A stretch of 64,000 nt of DNA, from contig NZ_JAPEMV010000009.1 of the NCBI RefSeq assembly GCF_026342355.1, forward strand, positions 353,722 through 417,721, written 5' to 3'. This document shows, piece after piece, positions 16,603 through 23,837 of this stretch. This stretch comes from Streptomyces sp. NBC_00249. Lineage in GTDB: Bacteria > Actinomycetota > Actinomycetes > Streptomycetales > Streptomycetaceae. The translations under genes were made by a program, and so were the position numbers. Under the pieces are notes generated by a model, which ran no database searches, was not told the DNA's origin, and was given only the letters and a program-made list of their open reading frames with translations. Position 1 is the stretch's first letter, and the number at the start of each line of letters is the position of its first letter.

Positions 16603-16859
16603 TCGTGGCGCCGTTTTCCGTCGAGTTCGTCCCACCACTCGTCCGATTTCGGGTCGCCCGAGGGGTCGTCCCACCAGCGGTCGTCGGGGCCGCGCCGGTT
16701 CGCGACCATCGCGGCGACCGGCGGGATGACCATCGCGACCACGCACAGGGCCACGGCCGCCTCGACCGAGAAGAGGCGCACGAAGGACCAGGCGGAGACG
16801 AAGAGGAACAGGCATCCGCCCATGAGCAGGAAGTAGGCGCGTCGGCGCCGGGCGTACAT
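16596..16859 (-). CDS. DUF3099 family membrane protein
   Basis: 87 residues with two transmembrane helices (about 9-28 and 33-53) and an acidic, Trp-rich cytoplasmic tail (DDRWWDDPSGD). The ATG at 16859 directly abuts a GGAGGT sequence, which is unusually close, but the basic MYARRRRAYF start fits the family. Function unknown; conserved in actinobacteria near the rhodanese/DUF1416 pair. Confidence 0.83.
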   Translation of the reverse strand: MYARRRRAYFLLMGGCLFLFVSAWSFVRLFSVEAAVALCVVAMVIPPVAAMVANRRGPDDRWWDDPSGDPKSDEWWDELDGKRRHED

Positions 16860-16907
16860 ACCTCCAGCGTAGAGCGGGCCCCCGCCGAAGCAAGGGCCCG
16901 GACGGCG

Positions 16908-16962
16908 CGAAGGGCCGCACCCCGGTCCAGTGGCGTCCAACCCCCGGGGGTGCGGCCCTTCG
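16908..16962. terminator. 16-bp perfect hairpin downstream of the DUF1416 gene
   Basis: CGAAGGGCCGCACCCC at 16908-16923 pairs perfectly with 16947-16962 across a 23-base loop. It lies between DUF1416 (upstream) and DUF3099 (downstream) on the minus strand, so it probably ends the rhodanese-DUF1416 transcript. Confidence 0.7.
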
Positions 16963-16985
16963 GCCGGTCATGCGATGTGCGGTGC

Positions 16986-17276
16986 TCAGACCGCGATGGC
17001 CACGTCCGTCACGCCGCCGGCCTCGACGACGACCACGGCGCGGTCGGCCTGGCCGCCGGGCACGAGCGCCCGCAGCGTCCAGGAGCCCTCGGCCGCGTAG
17101 AAGCGGAACTGGCCGGTCGCCGAGGTCGGGACCTCGGCGGTGAACTCGCCGGTCGAGTCCAGCAGCCGCACGTACCCGCTGATGGGCTCGCCGTCCTTGG
17201 TCACCTGACCCTGGATGGCGGTCTCACCGGGCTTGAGCGTGGCGAGGTCGGGCCCGCCGATCTGTGCTCCACACAT
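16986..17276 (-). CDS. DUF1416 family protein (MSCRAMM-like beta-sandwich)
   Basis: 96 residues, a single beta-rich domain (AIQGQVTKDGEPISGYVRLL) of the carboxypeptidase-regulatory-like type. In actinobacteria this gene almost always follows the rhodanese gene, as here (54-bp gap, same strand), which suggests a joint role in sulfur transfer, although no reaction is known. No signal peptide, so cytoplasmic. Confidence 0.87.
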   Translation of the reverse strand: MCGAQIGGPDLATLKPGETAIQGQVTKDGEPISGYVRLLDSTGEFTAEVPTSATGQFRFYAAEGSWTLRALVPGGQADRAVVVVEAGGVTDVAIAV

Positions 17277-17330
17277 GTTCTCTGTCCTGTCCTAGAGAGG
17301 TTCAGCTACGAGGGCGTCGCGTGCCCGGTA

Positions 17331-18176
17331 CTACTTGTTGGGGCCGAGCTCGATCGGCACGCCGACCAGCGAGCCGTACTCGGTCCACGAGCCGTCGTAG
17401 TTCTTGACGTTCTCCTGGCCCAGGAGCTCGTGCAGCACGAACCAGGTGAGCGCGGAGCGCTCACCGATGCGGCAGTACGCGATGGTGTCCTTCGCCAGGT
17501 CGACCTGCTCGGCCTGATAGAGGGCGGTGAGCTCCTCGTCGGACTTGAAGGTGCCGTCGTCGTTGGCGTTCTTCGACCACGGGATGTTGCGGGCGCTCGG
17601 GATGTGGCCCGGACGCTGCGACTGCTCCTGCGGGAGGTGCGCCGGGGCGAGCAGCTTGCCGCTGAACTCGTCGGGCGAACGCACGTCGACCAGGTTCTTC
17701 GTGCCGATCGCGGCGACCGCGTCGTCACGGAAGGCGCGGATCGAGGTGTCCTGGGCCTTGGCCTTGTACTGGGTGGCCGGGCGGTTCGGGACGTCCTTGC
17801 CGTCGACCAGGTCGCGGGAGTCGAGCTCCCACTTCTTGCGGCCGCCGTCGAGGAGGCGGACGTCCTGGTGGCCGTAGAGCTTGAAGTACCAGTAGGCGTA
17901 GGACGCGAACCAGTTGTTGTTGCCGCCGTAGAGGACGACGGTGTCGTCGTTGGAGATGCCCTTGGCGGAGAGGAGCTTCTCGAAGCCCTCCTGGTCCACG
18001 AAGTCGCGGCGGACCGGGTCCTGGAGGTCGCTCTTCCAGTCGATCCGGACGGCGTTGGTGATGTGGTTCTTGTCGTACGCGGACGTGTCCTCGTCCACCT
18101 CGACGATGACGACATTGGCGTCGTTCAGGTGGGCCTCGACCCAGTCGGCGTCTACGAGGACGTCGCTGCGGCTCAT
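17331..18176 (-). CDS. Thiosulfate/3-mercaptopyruvate sulfurtransferase (two-domain rhodanese)
   Basis: 281 residues. An inactive N-terminal rhodanese domain (1-140, YGGNNNWFASYAYW region) is followed by an active C-terminal domain. The catalytic Cys lies in the loop AYCRIGERS, the arrangement of the actinobacterial CysA/SseA-type enzymes. It transfers sulfur from thiosulfate or mercaptopyruvate to cyanide or a protein thiol. ATG 18176 has GGAGGAG upstream. A leader peptide with two Cys codons precedes it by 176 bp, suggesting regulation by cysteine supply. Confidence 0.93.
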   Translation of the reverse strand: MSRSDVLVDADWVEAHLNDANVVIVEVDEDTSAYDKNHITNAVRIDWKSDLQDPVRRDFVDQEGFEKLLSAKGISNDDTVVLYGGNNNWFASYAYWYFKLYGHQDVRLLDGGRKKWELDSRDLVDGKDVPNRPATQYKAKAQDTSIRAFRDDAVAAIGTKNLVDVRSPDEFSGKLLAPAHLPQEQSQRPGHIPSARNIPWSKNANDDGTFKSDEELTALYQAEQVDLAKDTIAYCRIGERSALTWFVLHELLGQENVKNYDGSWTEYGSLVGVPIELGPNK

Positions 18177-18352
18177 GGTGTTCTCCTCCGGGGCAGTGTG
18201 CGGCGGGGCGGTGCTGGTGGTGCGGGGAGCGTGTTTCCGGGTGCGCTCGCGGACCCTGTTGCGGGGAGGCTTCAGGAGGGCGGGAGGCAGAGGTGGTCAC
18301 ACGGGAAAGCGGAAAGCCGTCGTCCGGCTATGGAGCGGGATGCGCTCACACG

Positions 18353-18436
18353 TCACATGGATCGACAGAGCATGGCGGCGACGCGACACAGGTCTACTGC
18401 CCGCCGCTTCGTGAGGTCCGCCTGCTGATGCTTCAT
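18353..18436 (-). CDS. 27-residue putative leader peptide with two Cys codons upstream of the rhodanese gene
   Basis: ATG 18436 to TGA 18353. The peptide begins MKHQQADLTKRRAVDLCRV and continues with a second L-C-R about seven residues later, the hallmark of the actinobacterial leader peptides found before sulfur-metabolism genes. Cys codons are TGT, the less common choice in such high-GC genes. It lies 176 bp upstream of the rhodanese start, with no other gene between. Likely role: ribosome stalling at Cys codons when charged tRNA-Cys is scarce changes downstream expression. The mechanism is inferred from the better-studied mycobacterial cases. Confidence 0.85.
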   Translation of the reverse strand: MKHQQADLTKRRAVDLCRVAAMLCRSM

Positions 18437-18522
18437 AGGCATGGATCGTAGGGACGAATCGGCCGCCCTGTCACCGGTGTGTCATATGTCGAGACAGGAT
18501 CGTCCGGATCGTGGGATACGAA

Positions 18523-18557
18523 AGCCCCGGACGGCCGCCTCGCGGCCTTCCGGGGCT
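18523..18557. terminator. Hairpin terminator downstream of the DUF2993 gene
   Basis: AGCCCCGGA at 18523-18531 pairs with 18549-18557, with an inner GGCCGC/GCGGCC stem. It sits between the DUF2993 stop (18599, minus) and the leader-peptide/rhodanese unit. Confidence 0.75.
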
Positions 18558-18598
18558 GTGCGTACGGTCCGTTCATCTGCGGATCGGACCATGCCGTC

Positions 18599-19309
18599 TC
18601 ACGATCCGGCCAGGGACACGTCCGTACCGCTCAGCGTGAGGTGCACGCCGGCCTCGTCCGAGGTCAGCGCGGACAGCTGGAGACCGGCCGGCAGGCCTCC
18701 GTCGAGGCGGCGGTCGAAGTCGGTCCGCTTGCGCACCGCGCTCTCGATGCCCGGCACGCCCTCGCCGGGCACGGAGTCCGCGCGCACCCGGACGATCTTG
18801 CCGCCGCCCTTGCCCTCGACGAGGGTGACCGTCGACACCACGCTCTTGGTGAAGCTCTTGCCGAGGAACTCCACCGTCGCGGTGACCTTCACCTTGTTCG
18901 GCGCCCCGCCGTAGGTGACGGTCTCGCCGTTCTGGGTGGTCTTGCTGAGGTCCTCGTAGCTCATGAGCGCGGTGCCCTCGGCGCGCTTGGCGGTGCCGCC
19001 CGTGTAGTCCCCGTTCAGCTTCACCTCGCGGAAGCTGGCGTCGAGCTCCGTCAGCCGCGTCTTGCGGCCCTCGGCGGTGGCCTCGACGCCCTTCAGCTTC
19101 AGGTCCACCTGCTCCAGCTCGTGGCTGAGGGCCTGGGTCAGGAAGGGGAATCCGTGGATCTCCACCTCGGCACTGCCCGCGAGCCCCTGGCGGGACTGGA
19201 CGCGGTCCGCCAGCCGGTTCTCGGCATAGCTGACCGCCCAGCGGTCCGCGCCCACGAACAAGGCCCCCAGGACCACTCCGACGATCACGACGACGCGCAG
19301 GAAACGCAC
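18599..19309 (-). CDS. DUF2993 (LmeA-like) exported lipid-binding-type protein
   Basis: 236 residues. An N-terminal signal anchor (FLRVVVIVGVVLGALFVGA) is followed by the DUF2993 domain, an elongated beta fold related to mycobacterial LmeA, a periplasmic factor that binds phosphoinositides and affects lipomannan elongation. Streptomyces has no lipoarabinomannan layer, so its ligand is probably a membrane lipid or phosphoinositide. Monocistronic by appearance. Confidence 0.85.
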   Translation of the reverse strand: MRFLRVVVIVGVVLGALFVGADRWAVSYAENRLADRVQSRQGLAGSAEVEIHGFPFLTQALSHELEQVDLKLKGVEATAEGRKTRLTELDASFREVKLNGDYTGGTAKRAEGTALMSYEDLSKTTQNGETVTYGGAPNKVKVTATVEFLGKSFTKSVVSTVTLVEGKGGGKIVRVRADSVPGEGVPGIESAVRKRTDFDRRLDGGLPAGLQLSALTSDEAGVHLTLSGTDVSLAGS

Positions 19310-19374
19310 GTGCCCCTCCCCCTACTAGTTGGTACGTGCGTTCTAGTGGACCATGGTCCGCCGTCGGGACACCG

Positions 19375-20997
19375 TCAGCCCACCACCCGCCCGATCAGGT
19401 AGACGGCGGGAGCGGCGGCGGCCAGCGGCAGGGCGACACCGGCCGTCATGTGGACGAACTTGGACGGATAGTCGTACGCGGCCACCCGCAGCCCGATCAG
19501 CGCGCACACCCCGGCGGCCAGCCCGATCAGGGCCCCGCCCGTGCCCACCCCGGCCAGCCCGCCCACCGCGATGCCCGCACCGGCCGCGGCGGCCAGCGAG
19601 ACGCCCACGGAGGCCGCGGTCGGCAGCGGCAGGGCCCGCGCGAAGACGGCCACCGCGACGGCGGCGGCGCCCACGGAGACGGCCTTCATGTCGGCGGCCA
19701 GGTAGCCCGCGCACAGGATGGCCAGCGCCGCCGAGGCGACGGAGGCCATCAGCCCGTACATGCGCTCGTCGGGGTCCGCGTGGCTGCGCAGCTGGAGGAC
19801 CAGCGTGAGCAGCACCCAGGCCCCGAGGGTGCCGATGATCGCTCCGGGGCCGTACACCCGGTCCACCGCGAGCACGGCGCCGTCGGCGACGACGGCCCCG
19901 GCGAAGGCCAAGGCGATGCCCTGGCGGGCGGGCCACATGCCGTTGAGGCGGAACCAGCCGGCCGCGGTGAGGCCCTGGAGGGCGATCAGCGGGACGAGCA
20001 GGGCGTACTGGCCCAGGAGCGCGGCCACCGCCATCAGCAGCCCGAGGGCGGCGGTCAGTATGGCCGACTGCGGGCCCGGGTCGATGATCGGCGACCGGCC
20101 CTCGGCGCGGGCCTGCGCGGGGTCCACCGCGCGCAGGGTGTTGCCGCCGAGGGTGGGCGGCGAGTACTCGGCGGCGGGGCCGCCCGCGGCCTCCGGGGCC
20201 GGGGCCTGGGACTGAGCCTGGGCGGCCGGCTCCGGCGCGGCGGACGGGCCCGGGTACGGCGGGAGGTACGCCGTCTGCTCGGCGGCGTCCGGGGCGGCCG
20301 ACTGGGGCGGCAGGTACGCCGTCTGCTCGGCGGCGCTCTCCCGCACGGGCGGCAGGTACGCCGTCTGCGCGGCCGCGGCGTCCTCGGGCTGCGGCCACGG
20401 TGAGGCCTGCTGCGGCTGCGGGGCCTGCGGAGCCTCCTCGCGGAACCAGCCGTCCGGGGCCACGGGCTGCTGGGGCTGCTGCTGGACCGGCTGGACCGGC
20501 GGCAGGTACGCCGTCTGCTCGGCGGCGGCCTCGCGTACGGGCGGCAGGTACGCCGTCTCGGCGACGGACTCGGCCTGCGGCCACGGCGCACCGGCCTGGG
20601 GCCACCCGGGCTGCTGGACGGGCTGCTGCGGGGCCTCGTCACGGAACCAGCCGTCCGGGGCCACCGACTGCTGCGGGGGCTGCTGGTGCTGCGGGGCGGC
20701 CGGCACCGGCGGCAGGTACGCCGTCTCGGCGACGGACTCGGCCTGCGGCCACGGCGCGTACTGCTGGGGCTCCTGCGGGGCCGCCTGCGGCTGCTGCGGG
20801 GCCTCGTCGCGGAACCAGCCCTCCGGCGCCGGGGACTGCCCGGGCACCGCGCCCAGCGGCGGCTGCACCGGCTGGTAGCTGGTGTCCCAGGTGTCGGACG
20901 ACCAGGTCTGCGTCCCGTACGGGTCCTGCGGAGGCTGGTGCTGCTGGTGTTGCTGTTGCTGCTGGTGTTGCTGCTGCTGTTCCTCGGGAGTGCTCAT
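19375..20997 (-). CDS. Repeat-rich polytopic membrane protein with Gln-rich N-terminus
   Basis: 540 residues, unknown function. Residues 1-24 are nearly all Gln/His. Up to about residue 270 follows a disordered region with three PDGWFRDEAP-type repeats and six TAYLPP repeats. After a conserved start (PPTLGGNTLRAVD) there are about eight to ten transmembrane helices with short loops. The repeats suggest a cytoplasmic protein-binding platform. It is followed upstream (10-bp gap) by the MoaD-like gene, so the two are probably co-transcribed with moaD first. Confidence 0.8.
   Translation of the reverse strand: MSTPEEQQQQHQQQQQHQQHQPPQDPYGTQTWSSDTWDTSYQPVQPPLGAVPGQSPAPEGWFRDEAPQQPQAAPQEPQQYAPWPQAESVAETAYLPPVPAAPQHQQPPQQSVAPDGWFRDEAPQQPVQQPGWPQAGAPWPQAESVAETAYLPPVREAAAEQTAYLPPVQPVQQQPQQPVAPDGWFREEAPQAPQPQQASPWPQPEDAAAAQTAYLPPVRESAAEQTAYLPPQSAAPDAAEQTAYLPPYPGPSAAPEPAAQAQSQAPAPEAAGGPAAEYSPPTLGGNTLRAVDPAQARAEGRSPIIDPGPQSAILTAALGLLMAVAALLGQYALLVPLIALQGLTAAGWFRLNGMWPARQGIALAFAGAVVADGAVLAVDRVYGPGAIIGTLGAWVLLTLVLQLRSHADPDERMYGLMASVASAALAILCAGYLAADMKAVSVGAAAVAVAVFARALPLPTAASVGVSLAAAAGAGIAVGGLAGVGTGGALIGLAAGVCALIGLRVAAYDYPSKFVHMTAGVALPLAAAAPAVYLIGRVVG
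20930..20995. repeat. Trinucleotide-rich (CTG/TTG) tract coding for polyglutamine
   Basis: The first codons of the membrane-protein gene, on the plus strand, are runs of CTG with TTG interruptions, coding for Gln with a few His. Such tracts are prone to length change. Confidence 0.7.
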
Positions 20998-21007
20998 CGG
21001 TTCCCGC

Positions 21008-21262
21008 TCACCCGCCCGCGAACGGCGGGAGCACCTCTACGGTGCCCCCCTCGGTCAGCAGTACGGCGTCATGGGCGCGCTTGCCCACGGGCTCGTCGTT
21101 CACCAGGAAGGAGCAGCGCTGCAGGACCCGGGTCAGCTCCCCCGGATGGCGTTCCCGCACGGCGTCGAGCGCCTCGGCCAGTGTGTGCGCCGAGTACGGC
21201 TCCTCCGCAGTCTTGGCAGCGGCCTTGGCCGCCGCCCAGTAGCGGATGGTTCCGGTTGCCAC
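21008..21262 (-). CDS. MoaD/ThiS-family small sulfur-carrier-like protein
   Basis: 84 residues with a ubiquitin-like beta-grasp fold, ending in the Gly-Gly tail (EVLPPFAGG) that is adenylated and thiocarboxylated in MoaD/ThiS proteins. ATG 21262. No adenylating partner (MoeB/ThiF) is adjacent. A rhodanese, the usual sulfur donor for such carriers, lies 3 kb away. It could serve molybdopterin synthesis or another sulfur-transfer route. Confidence 0.85.
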   Translation of the reverse strand: MATGTIRYWAAAKAAAKTAEEPYSAHTLAEALDAVRERHPGELTRVLQRCSFLVNDEPVGKRAHDAVLLTEGGTVEVLPPFAGG

Positions 21263-21500
21263 TCTGCAGCTCCTATCGTCGGCTCTCTACCGGCCTCCAT
21301 GATGACCCCTCCGCCGCTCCACTCCGGTGTGCCTCCGCGCGCCCCGTGTGCGCCCGACCGGACCGGCCGCCCCGGACGGCGGGCCCCCGATCCGGTGAAA
21401 CCGGGGCATACGCAGGGGGAAGGCGTGGCGCGAACCACAGAATGCGGTAGTGAGAGTCCTCGGCCCCGAAAGGGCGGGTGGGCTATTCTGGCGGCGTAGA

Positions 21501-21532
21501 GGATCCGGGCAACGTAGCCCCCGGGTCCTTTT
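21501..21532 (+). terminator. Hairpin with T-run upstream of glnR
   Basis: GGATCCGGG at 21501-21509 pairs (one G-U) with CCCGGGTCC at 21520-21528, followed by TTTT. It looks like an intrinsic terminator read on the plus strand, inside the 460-bp region upstream of glnR. It either ends an upstream transcript or attenuates glnR. The rest of 21263-21660 shows no gene. Confidence 0.55.
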
Positions 21533-21666
21533 GTGCTTTCAGCACGTTGAACGGACCGAGAACAGTGGCACCCGTCCGGCCCCAGGGCGCGGGGGCGGAC
21601 AGGCGCCAGGCAAGCCGTACGAAGCAGTACCACGCACGTCCTCGACGGGACCGAGGAGGAACCGAC

Positions 21667-21729
21667 GTGATGGACCAGCGAACCGCACAGGTGCACGACC
21701 GCCAGACCCGGGCAGGTGGTCGGGCATGA
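21667..21729 (+). CDS. 20-residue upstream ORF translationally coupled to glnR
   Basis: GTG 21667 (or ATG 21670) to TGA 21729. It has a strong GAGGAGGA ribosome binding site seven bases before the GTG, better than the one before glnR itself. Its stop shares ATGA with the glnR start at 21726. The peptide is short and polar (MDQRTAQVHDRQTRAGG). It may load ribosomes for glnR or be a regulatory leader. Real translation is inferred, not shown. Confidence 0.5.
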   Translation: MMDQRTAQVHDRQTRAGGRA

Positions 21730-22553
21730 GCTCTCTCCTGCTGCTGACCAATGCCCTGCAGCCGTCGACCGAGGTGCTGCCCGCACTCGGCCTGCTGCTG
21801 CACAACGTCCGGGTGGCACCCGCCGAGGGCCCGGCCCTCGTGGACACCCCCGGCGCCGACGTGATCCTCGTCGACGGCCGCCGCGACCTCCCGCAGGTGC
21901 GGTCGCTGTGCCAGCTCCTGCGCTCCACCGGACCGGGCTGTCCGCTGATCCTCGTCGTCACCGAGGGCGGCCTCGCGGCCGTCACCGCCGACTGGGGCAT
22001 CGACGACGTCCTCCTCGACACGGCCGGCCCGGCCGAGGTCGAGGCACGGCTGCGGCTGGCCACCGGCCGCCAGCAGCTGGGCTCCGACGACTCCCCCATG
22101 GAGATCCGCAACGGCGACCTGTCGGTCGACGAGGCGACGTACAGCGCGAAGCTGAAGGGGCGGGTCCTGGACCTGACCTTCAAGGAGTTCGAACTGCTGA
22201 AGTACCTCGCCCAGCACCCGGGCCGGGTCTTCACCCGCGCCCAGCTCCTCCAGGAGGTGTGGGGCTACGACTACTTCGGCGGCACCCGGACGGTCGACGT
22301 CCACGTACGGCGGCTGCGCGCCAAGCTCGGCCCCGAGCACGAGTCGCTGATCGGCACGGTCCGTAACGTCGGCTACCGCTTCGTCACCCCGGAGAAGGTG
22401 GAGCGGGCGGCCGCCGAGGCAGCCGACCGGGCCGCCGCCGCACAGGCCGCGGCGCAGGCCGCCGCCCACCCCGCCGACCGGACGGGCGGGGTCCCCCGGA
22501 CGGCCGAAGCCCCTGTGAGCATCCACTCGGCCAAACACCCTGCCCAGAGGTAG
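21726..22553 (+). CDS. glnR: GlnR, OmpR-type global nitrogen regulator
   Basis: 275 residues. An atypical receiver domain (1-115) keeps Asp50 but lacks the usual full acidic pocket, and the OmpR-type winged helix (about 130-225, LDLTFKEFELLKYLAQHPGR) binds GlnR boxes at glnA, glnII, amtB, nir and ure promoters. The sequence agrees almost residue for residue with remembered S. coelicolor GlnR in both domains. The C-terminal 50 residues are an Ala-rich helical extension that varies between species. No partner kinase is adjacent, as expected for this orphan regulator. Confidence 0.96.
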   Translation: MSSLLLLTNALQPSTEVLPALGLLLHNVRVAPAEGPALVDTPGADVILVDGRRDLPQVRSLCQLLRSTGPGCPLILVVTEGGLAAVTADWGIDDVLLDTAGPAEVEARLRLATGRQQLGSDDSPMEIRNGDLSVDEATYSAKLKGRVLDLTFKEFELLKYLAQHPGRVFTRAQLLQEVWGYDYFGGTRTVDVHVRRLRAKLGPEHESLIGTVRNVGYRFVTPEKVERAAAEAADRAAAAQAAAQAAAHPADRTGGVPRTAEAPVSIHSAKHPAQR

Positions 22554-22577
22554 GTCACCCCGCGTAGACTTCCGCGC

Positions 22578-23600
22578 GTGGCCAAGGTGACGCGGGATGA
22601 CGTTGCACGACTTGCGGGTACGTCTACCGCCGTCGTGAGCTACGTCATCAACAACGGACCCCGGCCGGTCGCCCCGGCCACGCGCGAGCGTGTCCTCGCC
22701 GCGATCAAGGACCTGGGCTACCGCCCGGACCGGGTCGCCCAGGCGATGGCCTCGCGGCGCACCGACCTCATAGGCATGATCGTCCCGGACGCCCGTCAGC
22801 CGTTCTTCGCGGAGATGGCGCACGCGGTCGAACAGGCCGCCGCCGAGCGCGGGAAGATGGTGCTCGTCGGGAACTCCGACTACCGCGACGAGCGCGAGGT
22901 CCACTACCTGCGGGCCTTCCTCGGAATGCGGGTGTCCGGACTGATCCTCGTCAGCCAGGGCATGAGCGAACGCGCCGCCTCCGAGATCGAGGCCTGGGAC
23001 GCCCGGATCGTGCTGCTGCACGAGCGGCCCGAGGCCATCGACGACGTCGCCGTCATCACCGACGACATCGGCGGCGCCCAGCTCGCCACCCGCCACCTGC
23101 TGGAACACGGACACGCGTACGTGGCCTGCATCGGCGGCGTCGAGAACACCCCGTCGGTCGGCGACCCCGTCGCCGACCACGTCGAAGGCTGGCGGCGGGC
23201 GATGCTCGAAGCCGGGCGCTCGGTGGAGGGCCGGCTCATCGAGGCCCCGTACAACCGCTACGACGCGTACACCGTCGCCCTCGAGGTCCTGGCCCGGCCC
23301 GACCGGCCGACGGCGATCTTCTGCGCGACGGACGACCAGGCCATCGGGGTGCTGCGCGCCGCGCGGGAGCTGCGCATCGACGTGCCCGGGGAGCTGGCGG
23401 TGGCCGGCTTCGACGACGTCAAGGAAGCCGCGCTGACCGACCCGCCGCTGACCACCATCGCCTCCGACCGGCCGGCGATGGCGCGCGCCGCCGTCGACCT
23501 CGTCCTGGACGACGCACTGCGCGTGGCGGGCTCGCGCCGCGAGCGGCTGAAGCAGTTCCCGTCGGCGCTGGTCATCCGCCGCTCCTGCGGCTGCCGCTAG
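22578..23600 (+). CDS. LacI-family transcriptional regulator
   Basis: 340 residues, GTG start at 22578. The N-terminal LacI HTH and hinge (VTRDDVARLAGTSTAVVSYV) are followed by a periplasmic-binding-protein-like ligand domain (about 62-335). It ends in a Cys-containing RRSCGC tail often seen in actinobacterial members. The effector is probably a sugar or nucleoside, unknown. It stands 24 bp after glnR and may read through from it, and is not beside any transport operon. Confidence 0.9.
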   Translation: MAKVTRDDVARLAGTSTAVVSYVINNGPRPVAPATRERVLAAIKDLGYRPDRVAQAMASRRTDLIGMIVPDARQPFFAEMAHAVEQAAAERGKMVLVGNSDYRDEREVHYLRAFLGMRVSGLILVSQGMSERAASEIEAWDARIVLLHERPEAIDDVAVITDDIGGAQLATRHLLEHGHAYVACIGGVENTPSVGDPVADHVEGWRRAMLEAGRSVEGRLIEAPYNRYDAYTVALEVLARPDRPTAIFCATDDQAIGVLRAARELRIDVPGELAVAGFDDVKEAALTDPPLTTIASDRPAMARAAVDLVLDDALRVAGSRRERLKQFPSALVIRRSCGCR

Positions 23601-23634
23601 CAGCCGGGCTGCAGTCGAACGGCTACGTCGGCCA

Positions 23635-23752
23635 AAATCCAGCCCCGCCGGCGTTTGAGGCGCGGGGGTCCGGGGGCTGGCCCCCGGGAACGGCGCCGCA
23701 CGCGAATGGGCACGCCGCCGCACCCAGCCCCGCCGGCGATTGAGGCGTGGGG
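23635..23752. repeat. Two copies of the dispersed CAGCCCCGCCGGCG element
   Basis: Copy one at 23635-23688 carries CAGCCCCGCCGGCGTTTGAG followed by a GGGGG..CCCCC hairpin. Copy two is at 23724-23752. The 45 bp before copy one (GGGCTGCAGTCGAACGGCTA onward) recurs near 33.07 and 37.15 kb. It fills the gap between the LacI gene and the HtrA gene; no gene is seen there. Confidence 0.85.
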
Positions 23753-23837
23753 AGCTTATTTCCGGCATACGTGGTTCTGTCGGGCTTCTCAGCCTGGACT
23801 CAGGAAGCTCTCATGATGCGGGGACAGAGTCGTAGCC

